Origin: Aliterella atlantica CENA595
Lineage (GTDB): Bacteria; Cyanobacteriota; Cyanobacteriia; Cyanobacteriales; Chroococcidiopsidaceae
Length of the DNA: 64,000 bases
Direction of reading: 5' to 3'
Assembly (NCBI RefSeq): GCF_000952155.1
Contig: NZ_JYON01000002.1
Span: 62,001-126,000 of the forward strand
Shown here: positions 52,711 through 62,227 of the stretch, piece after piece
Numbering within the stretch: the first letter of the stretch is position 1
Layout: each line of letters begins with the position of its first letter
Position numbers and translations under genes: made by a program
The notes under the pieces: model-generated
Database searches by the model: none
What the model was told of the DNA's origin: nothing
What the model saw: the letters and a program-made list of their open reading frames with translations, nothing else

Positions 52711-53784
52711 ATGGAACGCAACAACGCCTTAAAATCTGTCACGCTTTTAGAAATAGCCAAAGCGCTAGGGATTTCGCGGACAACTGTTTCCAATGCCTTT
52801 AATCGCCCAGATCAACTTTCTTGCGAACTGCGAGACAAGATATTGGCAAAGGCGAAAGAGATAGGTTATGCCGGACCAAATCCCACAGCAAGAATGCTGA
52901 GAACTAAACAGGCGGGAGCTATTGGAGTTGTCTTTGGTGAATCATTACCCTATGCATTTAGCGATCCAGTAGCGATCGCCTTTCTCCAAGGAATTGCTAG
53001 CGTATGCGAACCAGCAAAGGTAAGTTTGCTAATTATCCCAATGGCAATGAGTAAAACGGCTTTAAATACTATTCAACAAGCTGTAGTAGATGGATTCATT
53101 GTTTACTCTACTCCCAATACAGATGAAGCTACAGCCCATGTATTAGCCCGCAATTTACCAACTGTAGCGGTAGATCGCCCCGATCTGCACAATGTTTCCT
53201 CAGTTAGTATTAACGATCGCCAAGCAGCTTATATAGCCGCGGCTCACTTAATCAATTGCAACCATAAAAGATTAGGCATCATTGCAATGGAAATGCGTTT
53301 TGATGGTTACGAGGGTACAGTTAACGCCCAGCGCATCAAAACAGCAACATTTCCCCATCTGTTAGCTCGTTTGCAAGGATATCAAGATGCAATACGGGAG
53401 GCAGGGATTAATCCCGATGTTATACCCATAGAAGAACGATTAAATAGAGAAGATGGTGGCTTTACAGCAGCACTAGCATTACTTAATCGTACACCTAGAC
53501 CAACTGGTATTTTAGCAATGAGCGATCGCCTAGCAATTGGAGCATTACGCGCAGCAGAGACACTGGGTTTAGATGTACCGACAGATTTATCGATTGTCGG
53601 CTTTGATGATATTCCTTTAGCTACTCAGATTCGACCTAGATTAACTACTATACGCCAGCCCTTAGTTGAAAAAGGAGCAATTGCAGCCAGATTTCTGCTA
53701 GAAAATGTTGGGCAAACCATTTGTCAAATTCTGCCTACAGAACTAGCAATCAGAGAATCGTCAGGAATTGCGCCCAAAACTTAA
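52711..53784 (+). CDS. LacI-family transcriptional regulator
   Basis: 357 aa. The N-terminal HTH (TLLEIAKALGISRTTVSNAFNRPDQLS) and hinge helix are followed by a periplasmic-binding-like ligand domain (GAIGVVFGESLPYAFSD..., ILAMSDRLAIGALRAAETLGLDVPTDLSIVGFDDIPLA). Divergent from the 99-aa and MFS genes with an operator between them, so it very likely regulates them and itself. Ligand unknown. Confidence 0.94.
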   Translation: MERNNALKSVTLLEIAKALGISRTTVSNAFNRPDQLSCELRDKILAKAKEIGYAGPNPTARMLRTKQAGAIGVVFGESLPYAFSDPVAIAFLQGIASVCEPAKVSLLIIPMAMSKTALNTIQQAVVDGFIVYSTPNTDEATAHVLARNLPTVAVDRPDLHNVSSVSINDRQAAYIAAAHLINCNHKRLGIIAMEMRFDGYEGTVNAQRIKTATFPHLLARLQGYQDAIREAGINPDVIPIEERLNREDGGFTAALALLNRTPRPTGILAMSDRLAIGALRAAETLGLDVPTDLSIVGFDDIPLATQIRPRLTTIRQPLVEKGAIAARFLLENVGQTICQILPTELAIRESSGIAPKT

Positions 53785-53856
53785 ACCGCTTGTACAAACA
53801 ATATTTGACTCCTCCCACATACATCTACGCAACCTACAGCAAGACTGCACCTACAT

Positions 53857-53920
53857 CTGCGCGGCAGGTGCTTCAAGTCGGCAAAGCCGCTTTGGGCGTA
53901 CTGCCTTGTTTATCTGCGTT
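53857..53920. repeat. Interspersed repeat, copy 2
   Basis: Near-copy of 10727-10790: GGCAGGTGCT, CGGCAAAGCCG and GCGTACTGCC in the same order and spacing, followed by TATCTGCGTT. It lies between the lacI-type gene and murG. Confidence 0.75.
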
Positions 53921-54984
53921 CATCTGCGTTCAATTAACTTCCTAATCAAAGCTGCTAATTGCTCTGCACTATCAACAACTGCAATTTCTTTGGCTTTTTT
54001 CGCCATTTCCTCTAATTGGGGTGAATTTAACAAGCTCAAAACTTTGCTTTCCAGTAACGGCTTTGTAAGTTCTGACTGCTTGAAAGCTAACGCTGCACCC
54101 GCAGATGTAAATACTTCGGCATTATAAGCTTGATGATCTTCCGCAGCGAAAGGGTAAGGAATTAAAATTGCTGGCGTTCCCGTTACCGCCAACTCAGTTA
54201 AACTAGCAGCACCAGCGCGACTAATAGCTAAATTGGCTCTATTTAACAACCCTGCCATGTTGTCATAAAAAGGCAAAGTCAAATACTGCTCCTGTTGCAA
54301 ACTACCAGCATCAGGATCTTTATCGCCAGTAAGATGAACAACCCAAGCACCAGCATCGCACCAACTAGGAACGCACTCGCGCACTAACTTATTGACTGCT
54401 ACCGCACCTTGAGAGCCGCCAAAAACTACAATTAACGGCACATTGGCAGGAATTGGTAGTTCTAAGGGGACATTACTAGAGCGAAACTGCGATCGCACAG
54501 GCGTACCAGTGTAAATTGTTTTTACACCAGGCAAATATTTAGCCGCAGCTTCAAAGCCAATTGCGACTACGCTGCAAAAACGGCTAAACGTACGCGTAAC
54601 TTTGCCAGGTAAAGCGTTGGATTCGTGGAAAATTATAGGTAAACCGAGCGATCGCGCGGCAAGTACAGCAGGAGCCGAAATATAGCCGCCTGTAGTAAAT
54701 ACACCTTGAAAATTACCTTGTTTTAACAGCTTGCGAACTTGAAAAATCGCACCGACAAGTTGAGTTACAATTTTGAAAGTACCTAAACCCAAACGCTGCT
54801 GAAACCCTTCGACAGCGATCGCGTGTAAGGGATACGCAGAAGGCACTAATTGAGTTTCAAGACGATTGGGGACACCTAGCCACTCAATTTGATAATCTGA
54901 CAATTGTTCGGCAACAGCAAGCGCCGGAAATAAATGTCCGCCAGTACCGCTAGCAGCAATTAGTAATTTTGTTGGAGTTGACAT
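53920..54984 (-). CDS. murG: UDP-GlcNAc:lipid I transferase MurG
   Basis: 354 aa peripheral membrane glycosyltransferase making lipid II for peptidoglycan. Gly-rich loop AASGTGGHLFPALAVAEQL, then TTGGYISAPAVLAARSLGLPIIFHESNALPG, PLIVVFGGSQGAVAVN and SRAGAASLTELAVTGTPAILIPYPFAAEDHQAYNAE-type nucleotide site. Standard length. Confidence 0.97.
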   Translation of the reverse strand: MSTPTKLLIAASGTGGHLFPALAVAEQLSDYQIEWLGVPNRLETQLVPSAYPLHAIAVEGFQQRLGLGTFKIVTQLVGAIFQVRKLLKQGNFQGVFTTGGYISAPAVLAARSLGLPIIFHESNALPGKVTRTFSRFCSVVAIGFEAAAKYLPGVKTIYTGTPVRSQFRSSNVPLELPIPANVPLIVVFGGSQGAVAVNKLVRECVPSWCDAGAWVVHLTGDKDPDAGSLQQEQYLTLPFYDNMAGLLNRANLAISRAGAASLTELAVTGTPAILIPYPFAAEDHQAYNAEVFTSAGAALAFKQSELTKPLLESKVLSLLNSPQLEEMAKKAKEIAVVDSAEQLAALIRKLIERR

Positions 54985-55052
54985 CTATATTTTCCCTAGT
55001 TAGCGCCCAAGTTGCCTTAAGATCGAACAATTAACTAACCAAACTATCACTT

Positions 55053-55898
55053 ATGCGTAACTTTCTTACCTTTTCGTTATTTGCTAAGAAAAATCGTTAT
55101 AGTAATTGGCTGGGATTTTTGGTCGCGATCGCCGTAGTTGCAGCAAGCGATCGCGTTTTTGCGGCACCACCAGCCACAGCACCGCCGCAGTTGAAAAATC
55201 TGTTGGTGCAAATCGATGCAGCAGCCAACAAAAAGGATGTAAAAGCAGTAATGCAATTTTACAGTCCCAACTTCACACATACAGACGGATTAACTTACCA
55301 GACGCTAGAAAAAGCGCTAACTCAATTGTGGCAGCGCTACCCACAGCTAACATATCAAACTCAACTGCAATCTTGGCAAGCACAGGGTAATGCAATTGTT
55401 GCCGAAACAGTGACAAATATCACAGGTTCTCAAGTAGCTGACAACCGCAATTTGGCTCTCAAAGCCACAATCAGAACGCGCCAGCGCTACGAAAATCAAA
55501 AAATGGTCAGTCAAGAGGTTTTGTCAGAACGCAGCCAACTGAGCGCCGGAACCAAGCCACCAACACTAAATGTAAAATTACCAGCTAGCGTCAGACCTGG
55601 ACAACAATACAACTTCGATGCGATCGTCCAAGAGCCTTTAAAAGAAGACTATTTACTCGGCGCAGCAGTTGAGGAACCCGTACAGGTAAATCAGTATTTC
55701 AATCCCACACCAGTACAGTTAGAATTGCTGCCAGCAGGCGGATTATTCAAAGTTGGTAGAGTTCCGGCGGGTACAGGCGATCGCTGGTTATCAGCAGTCG
55801 TAATTCGGGGAGATGGTTTAACCCAAATCACGCAACGCCTCAACGTACTAGGTGGAACTCGCCCTCGCGCTGGCGGTAGAGTGTTGAATATTAGATAG
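55053..55898 (+). CDS. Exported NTF2-like protein
   Basis: 281 aa. A signal peptide (NWLGFLVAIAVVAASDRVFAAPP) is followed by an NTF2/SnoaL-like fold (IDAAANKKDVKAVMQFYSPNFTHTDGLTYQTLEKALTQLWQRYPQ-type sequence) and then a beta-rich domain of about 100 residues (LPASVRPGQQYNFDAIVQEPL). Function unknown. Divergent from murG. Confidence 0.8.
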   Translation: MRNFLTFSLFAKKNRYSNWLGFLVAIAVVAASDRVFAAPPATAPPQLKNLLVQIDAAANKKDVKAVMQFYSPNFTHTDGLTYQTLEKALTQLWQRYPQLTYQTQLQSWQAQGNAIVAETVTNITGSQVADNRNLALKATIRTRQRYENQKMVSQEVLSERSQLSAGTKPPTLNVKLPASVRPGQQYNFDAIVQEPLKEDYLLGAAVEEPVQVNQYFNPTPVQLELLPAGGLFKVGRVPAGTGDRWLSAVVIRGDGLTQITQRLNVLGGTRPRAGGRVLNIR

Positions 55899-55941
55899 AG
55901 AGGGGAGTAGGGAAAGCAGGGGGATATTTTACAGTTTATCA

Positions 55942-55973
55942 ACTGGTCACTGGTCACTGGTCACTGGTCACTG
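55942..55973. repeat. Heptanucleotide tandem repeat (ACTGGTC)
   Basis: Four full copies of ACTGGTC and a partial fifth. Degenerate copies occur at 1626-1643 and 4391-4425. Its flanks (ACAGT and ACTGT) are complementary, so the block can also form a hairpin. Confidence 0.85.
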
Positions 55974-56004
55974 TAAAAGTCCCCTTGTCTCTTATAAATA
56001 AACT

Positions 56005-56769
56005 ATGATTTCGATTCAAGACCAAATCGTTTTAATTACTGGTGCTAGTAGTGGCATTGGCGCAGCTTGTGCTAGGGTATTTGCTCAAGCTGGGGCAAAA
56101 TTGATATTGGTAGCTAGACGGCAAGAACGTTTAGAACAAATAGCCGAGGAATTAGGTCATAGTTCAGTACACCTATTAGCGTTGGATGTGTGCGATCGCT
56201 CTGCGGTAGAATCTACACTTGAGAAACTACCAGAACCCTGGTCAGCTATCGATATTTTGATTAATAATGCTGGTTTAAGTCGCGGTTTGAATAAGTTTCA
56301 AGAGGGCGATTTTCAAGATTGGGAAGAAATGATTGACACTAATCTCAAAGGCTTACTTTACCTGACGCGTTATATTGTCCCTGGAATGATTAGCCGAGGT
56401 AAAGGTCATATCGTCAATCTTGGCTCAACTGCTGGACATTATACTTATCCTAATGGCAATGTCTACTGTGCAACTAAAGCCGCTGTTAGAGTAATTTCCG
56501 AAGGTTTAAAACAAGACTTATTAGGAACGCCTGTAAGAGTAAGTTCGGTAGATCCTGGGTTAGTAGAAACAGAATTTAGTCAAGTGCGCTTTCGTGGCGA
56601 TGGCGATCGCGCTAAGAAAGTATATCAAGGACTTACACCTTTAACGCCTGCTGATGTCGCAGATGTCATCCTGTTTTGCGTGACTCGTCCACTTCATGTC
56701 AATGTTAGCGAAGTCTTGTTGATGCCTACAGATCAAGCAGGTTCAATGCTTTTCAATCGGCAAACCTAA
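56005..56769 (+). CDS. SDR family NAD(P)-dependent oxidoreductase
   Basis: 254 aa Rossmann enzyme. Cofactor loop TGASSGIGAACARVF, NNAG in ILINNAGLSRG, and the catalytic Ser-Tyr-Lys set in LGSTAGHYTYPNGNVYCATKAA. Closest in character to YdfG-type serine/3-hydroxy acid dehydrogenases. Substrate uncertain. Confidence 0.93.
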   Translation: MISIQDQIVLITGASSGIGAACARVFAQAGAKLILVARRQERLEQIAEELGHSSVHLLALDVCDRSAVESTLEKLPEPWSAIDILINNAGLSRGLNKFQEGDFQDWEEMIDTNLKGLLYLTRYIVPGMISRGKGHIVNLGSTAGHYTYPNGNVYCATKAAVRVISEGLKQDLLGTPVRVSSVDPGLVETEFSQVRFRGDGDRAKKVYQGLTPLTPADVADVILFCVTRPLHVNVSEVLLMPTDQAGSMLFNRQT

Positions 56770-56958
56770 TTAGGGAAAACACTGCGAAAAATTGGGTTGA
56801 TAGCGTACCAATTGCGATCGCACTTCTCTATCTTCAGCGCATTACCTAGAAAGAGTAGGCAATGGTAGAAAGTAGGCAGAATACACAATTGCTCGGCAAT
56901 CTAGCTGTTGCTCAGTTCCGTTTATTTGCTCACGCTACCCTTTAACGCGAGGTGTTTT

Positions 56959-57447
56959 ATGGAAGCCAACAGTAAATCTGTACTTCGTCCTTTAATTACT
57001 GCTGGTGTTGTGCTTGGGATAGGATTAGGAGGATTTGTAGATGGCATTGTCCTACATCAAATCCTCCAGTGGCATCATATGTTAAGCAGCGTCCGACCGC
57101 CAACAACGATCGCGCAAATGAAGGTAAATATGGTCTGGGATGGCTTATTTGATGCTGCTACCTGGATTTTTACTGTATTAGGTATCTATTTACTTTGGCA
57201 AGCAGTGCAGCGCGATGACGTACCGCGTTCCTCAAATACTTTGTTTGGTTCCATACTTATCGGTGCAGGCTCATTTAATGTTATTGAAGGCATCATCGAT
57301 CATCAAATTCTAGGCATTCATCACGTCAAGCCAGGAGCAAATGAGTTAATTTGGGATATTGGATTTATTGTCCTTGGCGCAATTTTAGTTCTAGTTGGGT
57401 GGGTGCTAATACAGGCGGCGAAAAAAGGTGATAATGCGATCGCCTAA
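56959..57447 (+). CDS. DUF2243 membrane protein
   Basis: 162 aa from the ATG at 56959, which has GAGG upstream; a longer start at 56908 is less likely. Four hydrophobic helices with repeated GGFVDGIVLHQILQWHHM- and EGIIDHQILGIHHV-like motifs whose His residues may bind metal or haem. Function unknown. Confidence 0.87.
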   Translation: MEANSKSVLRPLITAGVVLGIGLGGFVDGIVLHQILQWHHMLSSVRPPTTIAQMKVNMVWDGLFDAATWIFTVLGIYLLWQAVQRDDVPRSSNTLFGSILIGAGSFNVIEGIIDHQILGIHHVKPGANELIWDIGFIVLGAILVLVGWVLIQAAKKGDNAIA

Positions 57448-57677
57448 ATCCAACTTCACTATACATTTAACAATGTCTGCATTGGAATGACTATAGAGTT
57501 CACCAAAGCCAAAAAATTAAAGTTTAATCCAGATTTAATTGGACTAAAAGCGCTATTAATTCGCCTGAGGTTGCAATCTACTGGTACGCTGCGTAAACTG
57601 TGCCAAATAGGAATAGGCGGCGCTTCAGTTAGCTGATACGTAAAGGCTCTAACATTATCAAACCGGAGAATCAAGCC

Positions 57678-57926
57678 ATGATGAATCCAGACGGTGCTAT
57701 GAGACAGGCAGGCATGACTGCTATGGAATATCTAGATGTATGTTTCAAATACATTGACAAAGCATATCCCAATGTCAATGATGAGGTTAAGTTGCACTGC
57801 GCCAGCAGAATGGCACTTGCAGCATCGATTGACTTTGCAACGGCTGTCTTTAGTGGAAGTGTCGAGGGCTATCCAGGTGTGAAGGTTGTCGCCAGAAACG
57901 AAAACATTGACGACTTTATCGAGTAG
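57678..57926 (+). CDS. Small hypothetical protein
   Basis: 82 aa, one helical unit (AMEYLDVCFKYIDKAYPNVNDEVKLHCASRMALAASIDFATAVF). GGAG lies 11 bases before the ATG. No recognised family and no operon partner. Confidence 0.65.
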   Translation: MMNPDGAMRQAGMTAMEYLDVCFKYIDKAYPNVNDEVKLHCASRMALAASIDFATAVFSGSVEGYPGVKVVARNENIDDFIE

Positions 57927-58218
57927 CGATCGCTTAAGTATTCTGGAGGATAGATGATTTTCCTATTCCCATAGTGGATAAAATAAAGTCGTCTACTCGG
58001 CGACTGGACAATCCCCTACTCCCGCTTGTTTGAGGCAGTGGGCGATCTTAATAGTTCAACGGTTTTTGCTGCCACACAACTTCACAATTGGCTCTCAATT
58101 TATTGATAAGCTAAAACAGACTTAATTTGCCCGAGGAACGAGCTAAACGCCCATGCTTTAAGTGTTCTGAGGTTGTAATTTGAATGTCTATCAGCTTATC
58201 TTTTATCTCCCTCGTCCC

Positions 58219-59424
58219 CTAATTATCAGGGAACGCCCCAGGTTTCACCGCAATTACCTGCTTTTTCCCCTCACGGTTAATTTCCAAATTTAGCACAGTT
58301 CCTATAGTAGTAGATTCAACGTACTGCTGCACTTCAGAAGACTTTTTGACAGGTGTATTATTGATTTTTTGAATTACATCACCTGCACGTAAGCCTGCTT
58401 CCTCTGAAGGCGATTTTCTCATTACCTGGACGATGAGAACGCCAGAGTCTTGTTTGATATCTAAATTGGTTTCTTTGTTGATATCTTCTTTATTAGCACT
58501 GGTCAGGTCTACCATTTTAATTCCCAAAAAAGGATGCTCCACCCGTCCTTGACTAAATAGCTGATTAGCAACGCGGGCGGCTGTTTGAATGGGAATGGCA
58601 AAACCTAACCCTTGCGCGTCGGAACGAATAGCTGTATTTACGCCAATTACTTCACCTTGGGCATTTAACAAAGGTCCGCCAGAATTACCAGGATTGATGG
58701 CTGCGTCTGTTTGAATGAAACTAACTCGCTTATCGGGAACGCCAACTTGAGCGCTAGAGCGGTTTGTGGCGCTAATGATGCCAATAGTAACAGTATTATC
58801 TAAGCCTAAAGGATTGCCAATGGCGATCGCCCATTGTCCGGGTATCAAGCTATTGGAGTTACCAATTCTCACTTGCGGCAAGTTATTGGCATTAATTTTC
58901 ACTACTGCAACATCAGTCACATCGTCTACACCGATTACTTTGCCTTCAAAACTGCGCCCATCTTTGAGGGTAACTTGGACGGTATCTGTATCGGCAACAA
59001 CGTGAGCGTTGGTGAGCAAGCGTCCGTCAGAGCTTAAAATAAAGCCCGAACCTGTACCGCGCTCTACTCTCTCATCAGGAATTGGTTGTTCTTCGCCAAA
59101 AAAGCGGCGAAATAGCGGATTATTGAGAGCTTCGGGGATTTGATTTGCGACTTTGCGCGTAGCGTTGATTCTCACTACCGCTGGACCTACTTGTTCTACT
59201 GCTGTAGCGATAAAATTGCGATCGTCACTAGGTGGGATGATGCCACCAGTTACGCTACTGGGATTTTGTGATGGTGCAAGGGGCGGCTGAATTACTGGTA
59301 CTGTTCTAAGTTGCTGAAATGGTTGCCTTGGTACGGGTAGATATCGGCTACCTAAATAGCCCACACCGCCACCTATAGCCAGTAAAGTAAAAGAAACAGC
59401 TAATTGTTTTAAAGAGACACCCAT
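58219..59424 (-). CDS. HtrA/Deg-type serine protease
   Basis: 401 aa exported or thylakoid-lumen protease. An N-terminal membrane segment (LAVSFTLLAIGGGVGYLGSRYL), trypsin fold with His in LLTNAHVV, Asp in DDVTDVAVV and Ser in NPGNSGGPLLN, then one PDZ domain (DSGVLIVQVMRKSPSEEAGLRAGDVIQKI). Equivalent to cyanobacterial HhoA/HhoB/HtrA; the subtype is not settled by sight. Confidence 0.95.
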   Translation of the reverse strand: MGVSLKQLAVSFTLLAIGGGVGYLGSRYLPVPRQPFQQLRTVPVIQPPLAPSQNPSSVTGGIIPPSDDRNFIATAVEQVGPAVVRINATRKVANQIPEALNNPLFRRFFGEEQPIPDERVERGTGSGFILSSDGRLLTNAHVVADTDTVQVTLKDGRSFEGKVIGVDDVTDVAVVKINANNLPQVRIGNSNSLIPGQWAIAIGNPLGLDNTVTIGIISATNRSSAQVGVPDKRVSFIQTDAAINPGNSGGPLLNAQGEVIGVNTAIRSDAQGLGFAIPIQTAARVANQLFSQGRVEHPFLGIKMVDLTSANKEDINKETNLDIKQDSGVLIVQVMRKSPSEEAGLRAGDVIQKINNTPVKKSSEVQQYVESTTIGTVLNLEINREGKKQVIAVKPGAFPDN

Positions 59425-59582
59425 ATTATTTAGTATTTCTGCCTAATGACAGCCATGCAGATATGAATTTACAAACTTGAGAACGATCGCCACCCTCACC
59501 TGAAATAATGCCGAGGCGAGACAAAGCTAACACGGGTATTTGCTTGCTGACAACAATCCTAATTAATTATTTATTTAATCCT

Positions 59583-60434
59583 ATGACCGAACGTTACTGG
59601 CTAATGTTGTTTTCAATACTTCTTAGTTCGTTAGTAGCAAATAGAAATGTTCTGGCTGCACCTAGCCAACCGTCATGTTCCCAGCCAGCATTATCTAAAT
59701 TAGTTCGCCATCAAGTAGCACCTGGGGAGACTTTAGCCAGCATTGCCCAAAAATACAATCTTATCCCCGCGACTTTAATCGGCATGAATCCAGCGCTGCA
59801 AACCGGACAAGTCGCTGTTGGGAGCGAAATTGTTATTCCTCCTTACAATGGGATTCGCCTCAACGTGCCAAAAGGTCAAACTTGGCAACAGCTAGCAGCA
59901 AAATACAAAGTTCGCGCTGATGTACTTTTTGAAATTAATGGCTGTCAAACTAAGCCAAAAGTTGTATTTATTCCTGGAGTAAATTGGTCGCCGCCACCTG
60001 TAGTTACAAGTTCTAGTCGAGCTGCGATAGACTATCCTTTGGCGCAAAAAGCAGAAGTAGCTTTAGGCTATGGTTGGCAGCTAAATCCGAGTACGGGTAA
60101 AGTGTTTTTTCATAGCGGGTTAGATTTAGTCGCACCAGTAGGAACGCCTGTAGACGCTGTAGCAACGGGGACAGTTGCCTTTGCTGGCGAACAAGGAAGT
60201 TACGGCAATTTGGTGGTAATCAATCATCAAGGTGGCAATCAAAGCCGCTACGCGCAGTTGCAAACTATAGCAGTAAAGACTGGACAAGTAGTAAAACCAG
60301 GCGACTTAATTGGCAAAGTCGGGACAACAGGAAGCCCTAGTTCTAGTCAAGCGCATCTGCACTTTGAACTGCGTTATGCATCTAAACTAGGTTGGACTGC
60401 AGAAGATCCCACAAAACAGTTTATTAATCAATAG
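59583..60434 (+). CDS. LysM and M23 (LytM) domain peptidase
   Basis: 283 aa from the ATG at 59583 (MTERYWLMLFSILLSSLVA, signal peptide); a longer start at 59508 is possible. Two LysM repeats (VAPGETLASIAQKYNL and VPKGQTWQQLAAKYKV) precede an M23 zinc endopeptidase domain, with HSGLDLVAPVGTPV and the HLHFELR motif. Cell-wall binding and peptide cross-link cleavage, or activation of an amidase. Confidence 0.93.
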   Translation: MTERYWLMLFSILLSSLVANRNVLAAPSQPSCSQPALSKLVRHQVAPGETLASIAQKYNLIPATLIGMNPALQTGQVAVGSEIVIPPYNGIRLNVPKGQTWQQLAAKYKVRADVLFEINGCQTKPKVVFIPGVNWSPPPVVTSSSRAAIDYPLAQKAEVALGYGWQLNPSTGKVFFHSGLDLVAPVGTPVDAVATGTVAFAGEQGSYGNLVVINHQGGNQSRYAQLQTIAVKTGQVVKPGDLIGKVGTTGSPSSSQAHLHFELRYASKLGWTAEDPTKQFINQ

Positions 60435-60462
60435 ACTTCGTACAAAAGCAGGCAATCCAATC

Positions 60463-60486
60463 CCTTGTCTCCTTGTCTCCTTGTCC
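60463..60486. repeat. Octamer tandem repeat (CTTGTCTC)
   Basis: About three copies of CTTGTCTC in the spacer after the M23 gene; a related CCTTGTCTCTT sits at 55983. Confidence 0.6.
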
Positions 60487-60521
60487 GTCAAAATTAAAAA
60501 CTTATGCAAAAGACCTAATAG

Positions 60522-61298
60522 TCAACCCCTCCTACCATTAACATAAGCTGCAGTTAAGGGGTGCTGTGGCGCTTCAAAAACTTGGTTAACTGAACCAGAC
60601 TCAATTAGTTGACCAGATCCCTCAGCTACCCAAAATAGCGCTACATCATCGGCAATCCGCTTCGCCTGTGCTAAGTTGTGGGTAACAACAAGCAGCGTAT
60701 ATCTACCACGCATACTGGTAATCAAATCTTCTACAGCTTCGCTAGAAATCGGATCGAGAGCGCTGCAAGGCTCATCCATAAGCAGCACCTCTGGTTTTAG
60801 CGCTAATGCCCTAGCTAGACACAAACGTTGTTGTTGCCCACCAGAAAGGGAAAAAGCAGAAGCCGAAAGCCTGTCTTTGACTTCATCCCAGAGTCCCACA
60901 TCTCGCAACACATCTTCAACTCGGCGATCGATTTCGTCTCGTTTTTTTACTCCATGTTCTCGCAAAGGAAATTCGATATTTCTGATAATTGAGAGCGGGA
61001 ATGGGTTAGGTTTTTGAAACAGCATTCCGACGCGACGGCGCAGTGAAATTGTGTCGAGAGCTTGCACGTCTTGCTCTCCTAGTAAGATGCGCCCTGAGAT
61101 TTGATAACTTGGTGTTAGCTCGGCTAGGCGGTTTAGACAAGTTAAAAAGCTAGTTTTGCCGCAGCCGGAAGGACCGATTAGTGCTGTGATGCTACCAGAT
61201 GCGATCGCTAATGACACATCTGTAAAAGCAGGTTTTTTCCCGTAATTTAGGCTTAACCGCTCTGTTTGCATTGACGGAGGTTGACTTGCGCTATTCAT
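60522..61298 (-). CDS. pstB: Phosphate ABC transporter ATPase PstB
   Basis: 258 aa. Walker A GPSGCGKTS, signature LSGGQQQRLCLARAL, Walker B VLLMDEPCSALDPISS and the PstB-type VTHNLAQAKRIADDVALF. Overlaps pstA by 4 bases. Last gene of pstSCAB. Confidence 0.96.
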   Translation of the reverse strand: MNSASQPPSMQTERLSLNYGKKPAFTDVSLAIASGSITALIGPSGCGKTSFLTCLNRLAELTPSYQISGRILLGEQDVQALDTISLRRRVGMLFQKPNPFPLSIIRNIEFPLREHGVKKRDEIDRRVEDVLRDVGLWDEVKDRLSASAFSLSGGQQQRLCLARALALKPEVLLMDEPCSALDPISSEAVEDLITSMRGRYTLLVVTHNLAQAKRIADDVALFWVAEGSGQLIESGSVNQVFEAPQHPLTAAYVNGRRG

Positions 61299-62227
61299 AC
61301 CACAAAAATTTTAGATTGCCGAAAATGCTCTGCTAACCACGATATAGCGCCATTAATTAGCACCAAAAATACTACCAATACCAGAGCAGAGGCATAAGCA
61401 TTAGGTTCTCCTCCTGAGACATTCATGGCAAGATCGTAGATATGGACGCAAAGCGATCGCCCTGAATCAAATAGTGACTCTGGCATTCTATCTACATAAC
61501 CGCTAGTAAAAATTAAAGCTGCTGTTTCGGCGATCGCTCGTCCTAAACCCAATAATAGCCCTACCGCTACTCCAGGCATGGCAGCAGGTAGCAATAGCTC
61601 CCACAAAATTGCTATACGGGAAATTCCCAACGCCGCAGCCGAGCGCCTATAGTCGTCTGGTACAGCAACAAATCCTTCTTGCGTGGAGCGAATCAAAATC
61701 GGCAGCACCATACAAGCTAGCGTCAATCCACCAGAGAGAATAGAAAAGCCCATCCCCAATGTCTTACAAAAAAAAGCATTACCAAATAGTCCAAAGACAA
61801 TAGAAGGAACGCCAGCTAATATGTCCAAGCTCAAGCGCACCAATAAACCCAATCCACTTGAATGCGATGCAAATTCAGCCAGCAGTATGCCAGTGCCAAT
61901 TGATATCGGAATTGAAACAGCTAGACAAACTCCGATAATTAGGGCTGTTGAAACTATAATTGGCGCAATACCTCCATCTCGACCTGCATTTCTTGGCTCT
62001 GCAGTCAGAAACTCCCAAGATACCTGACCGATACCATGCCAGAATACATCGCTCAATAGCCATAGCAGCGCTCCTGTAACTAAAACAACAACAGACCAAA
62101 TTATTGCACTCCAAAACAGTTCTTCTAGCTGTTTGCTTAAGTTTAAAGATAGACTTTGGGATTTTGTCAGCCCAGAATTAGAGTCGATTCGATCTTGTCT
62201 ATCTTTGAGGGCTGAATTTTTAGTCAT
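61295..62227 (-). CDS. pstA: Phosphate ABC transporter permease PstA
   Basis: 310 aa with six membrane helices and the permease coupling loop (RRSAAALGISRIAILWELLLPAAMPG). The N-terminal about 35 residues are a polar extension. Overlaps pstC by 8 bases. Confidence 0.95.
   Translation of the reverse strand: MTKNSALKDRQDRIDSNSGLTKSQSLSLNLSKQLEELFWSAIIWSVVVLVTGALLWLLSDVFWHGIGQVSWEFLTAEPRNAGRDGGIAPIIVSTALIIGVCLAVSIPISIGTGILLAEFASHSSGLGLLVRLSLDILAGVPSIVFGLFGNAFFCKTLGMGFSILSGGLTLACMVLPILIRSTQEGFVAVPDDYRRSAAALGISRIAILWELLLPAAMPGVAVGLLLGLGRAIAETAALIFTSGYVDRMPESLFDSGRSLCVHIYDLAMNVSGGEPNAYASALVLVVFLVLINGAISWLAEHFRQSKIFVV

Noticed and set aside
57459-57674. Minus-strand open frame between the DUF2243 gene and the 82-aa gene
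   Set aside because: No resemblance to a known family, no convincing start signal; kept as spacer.
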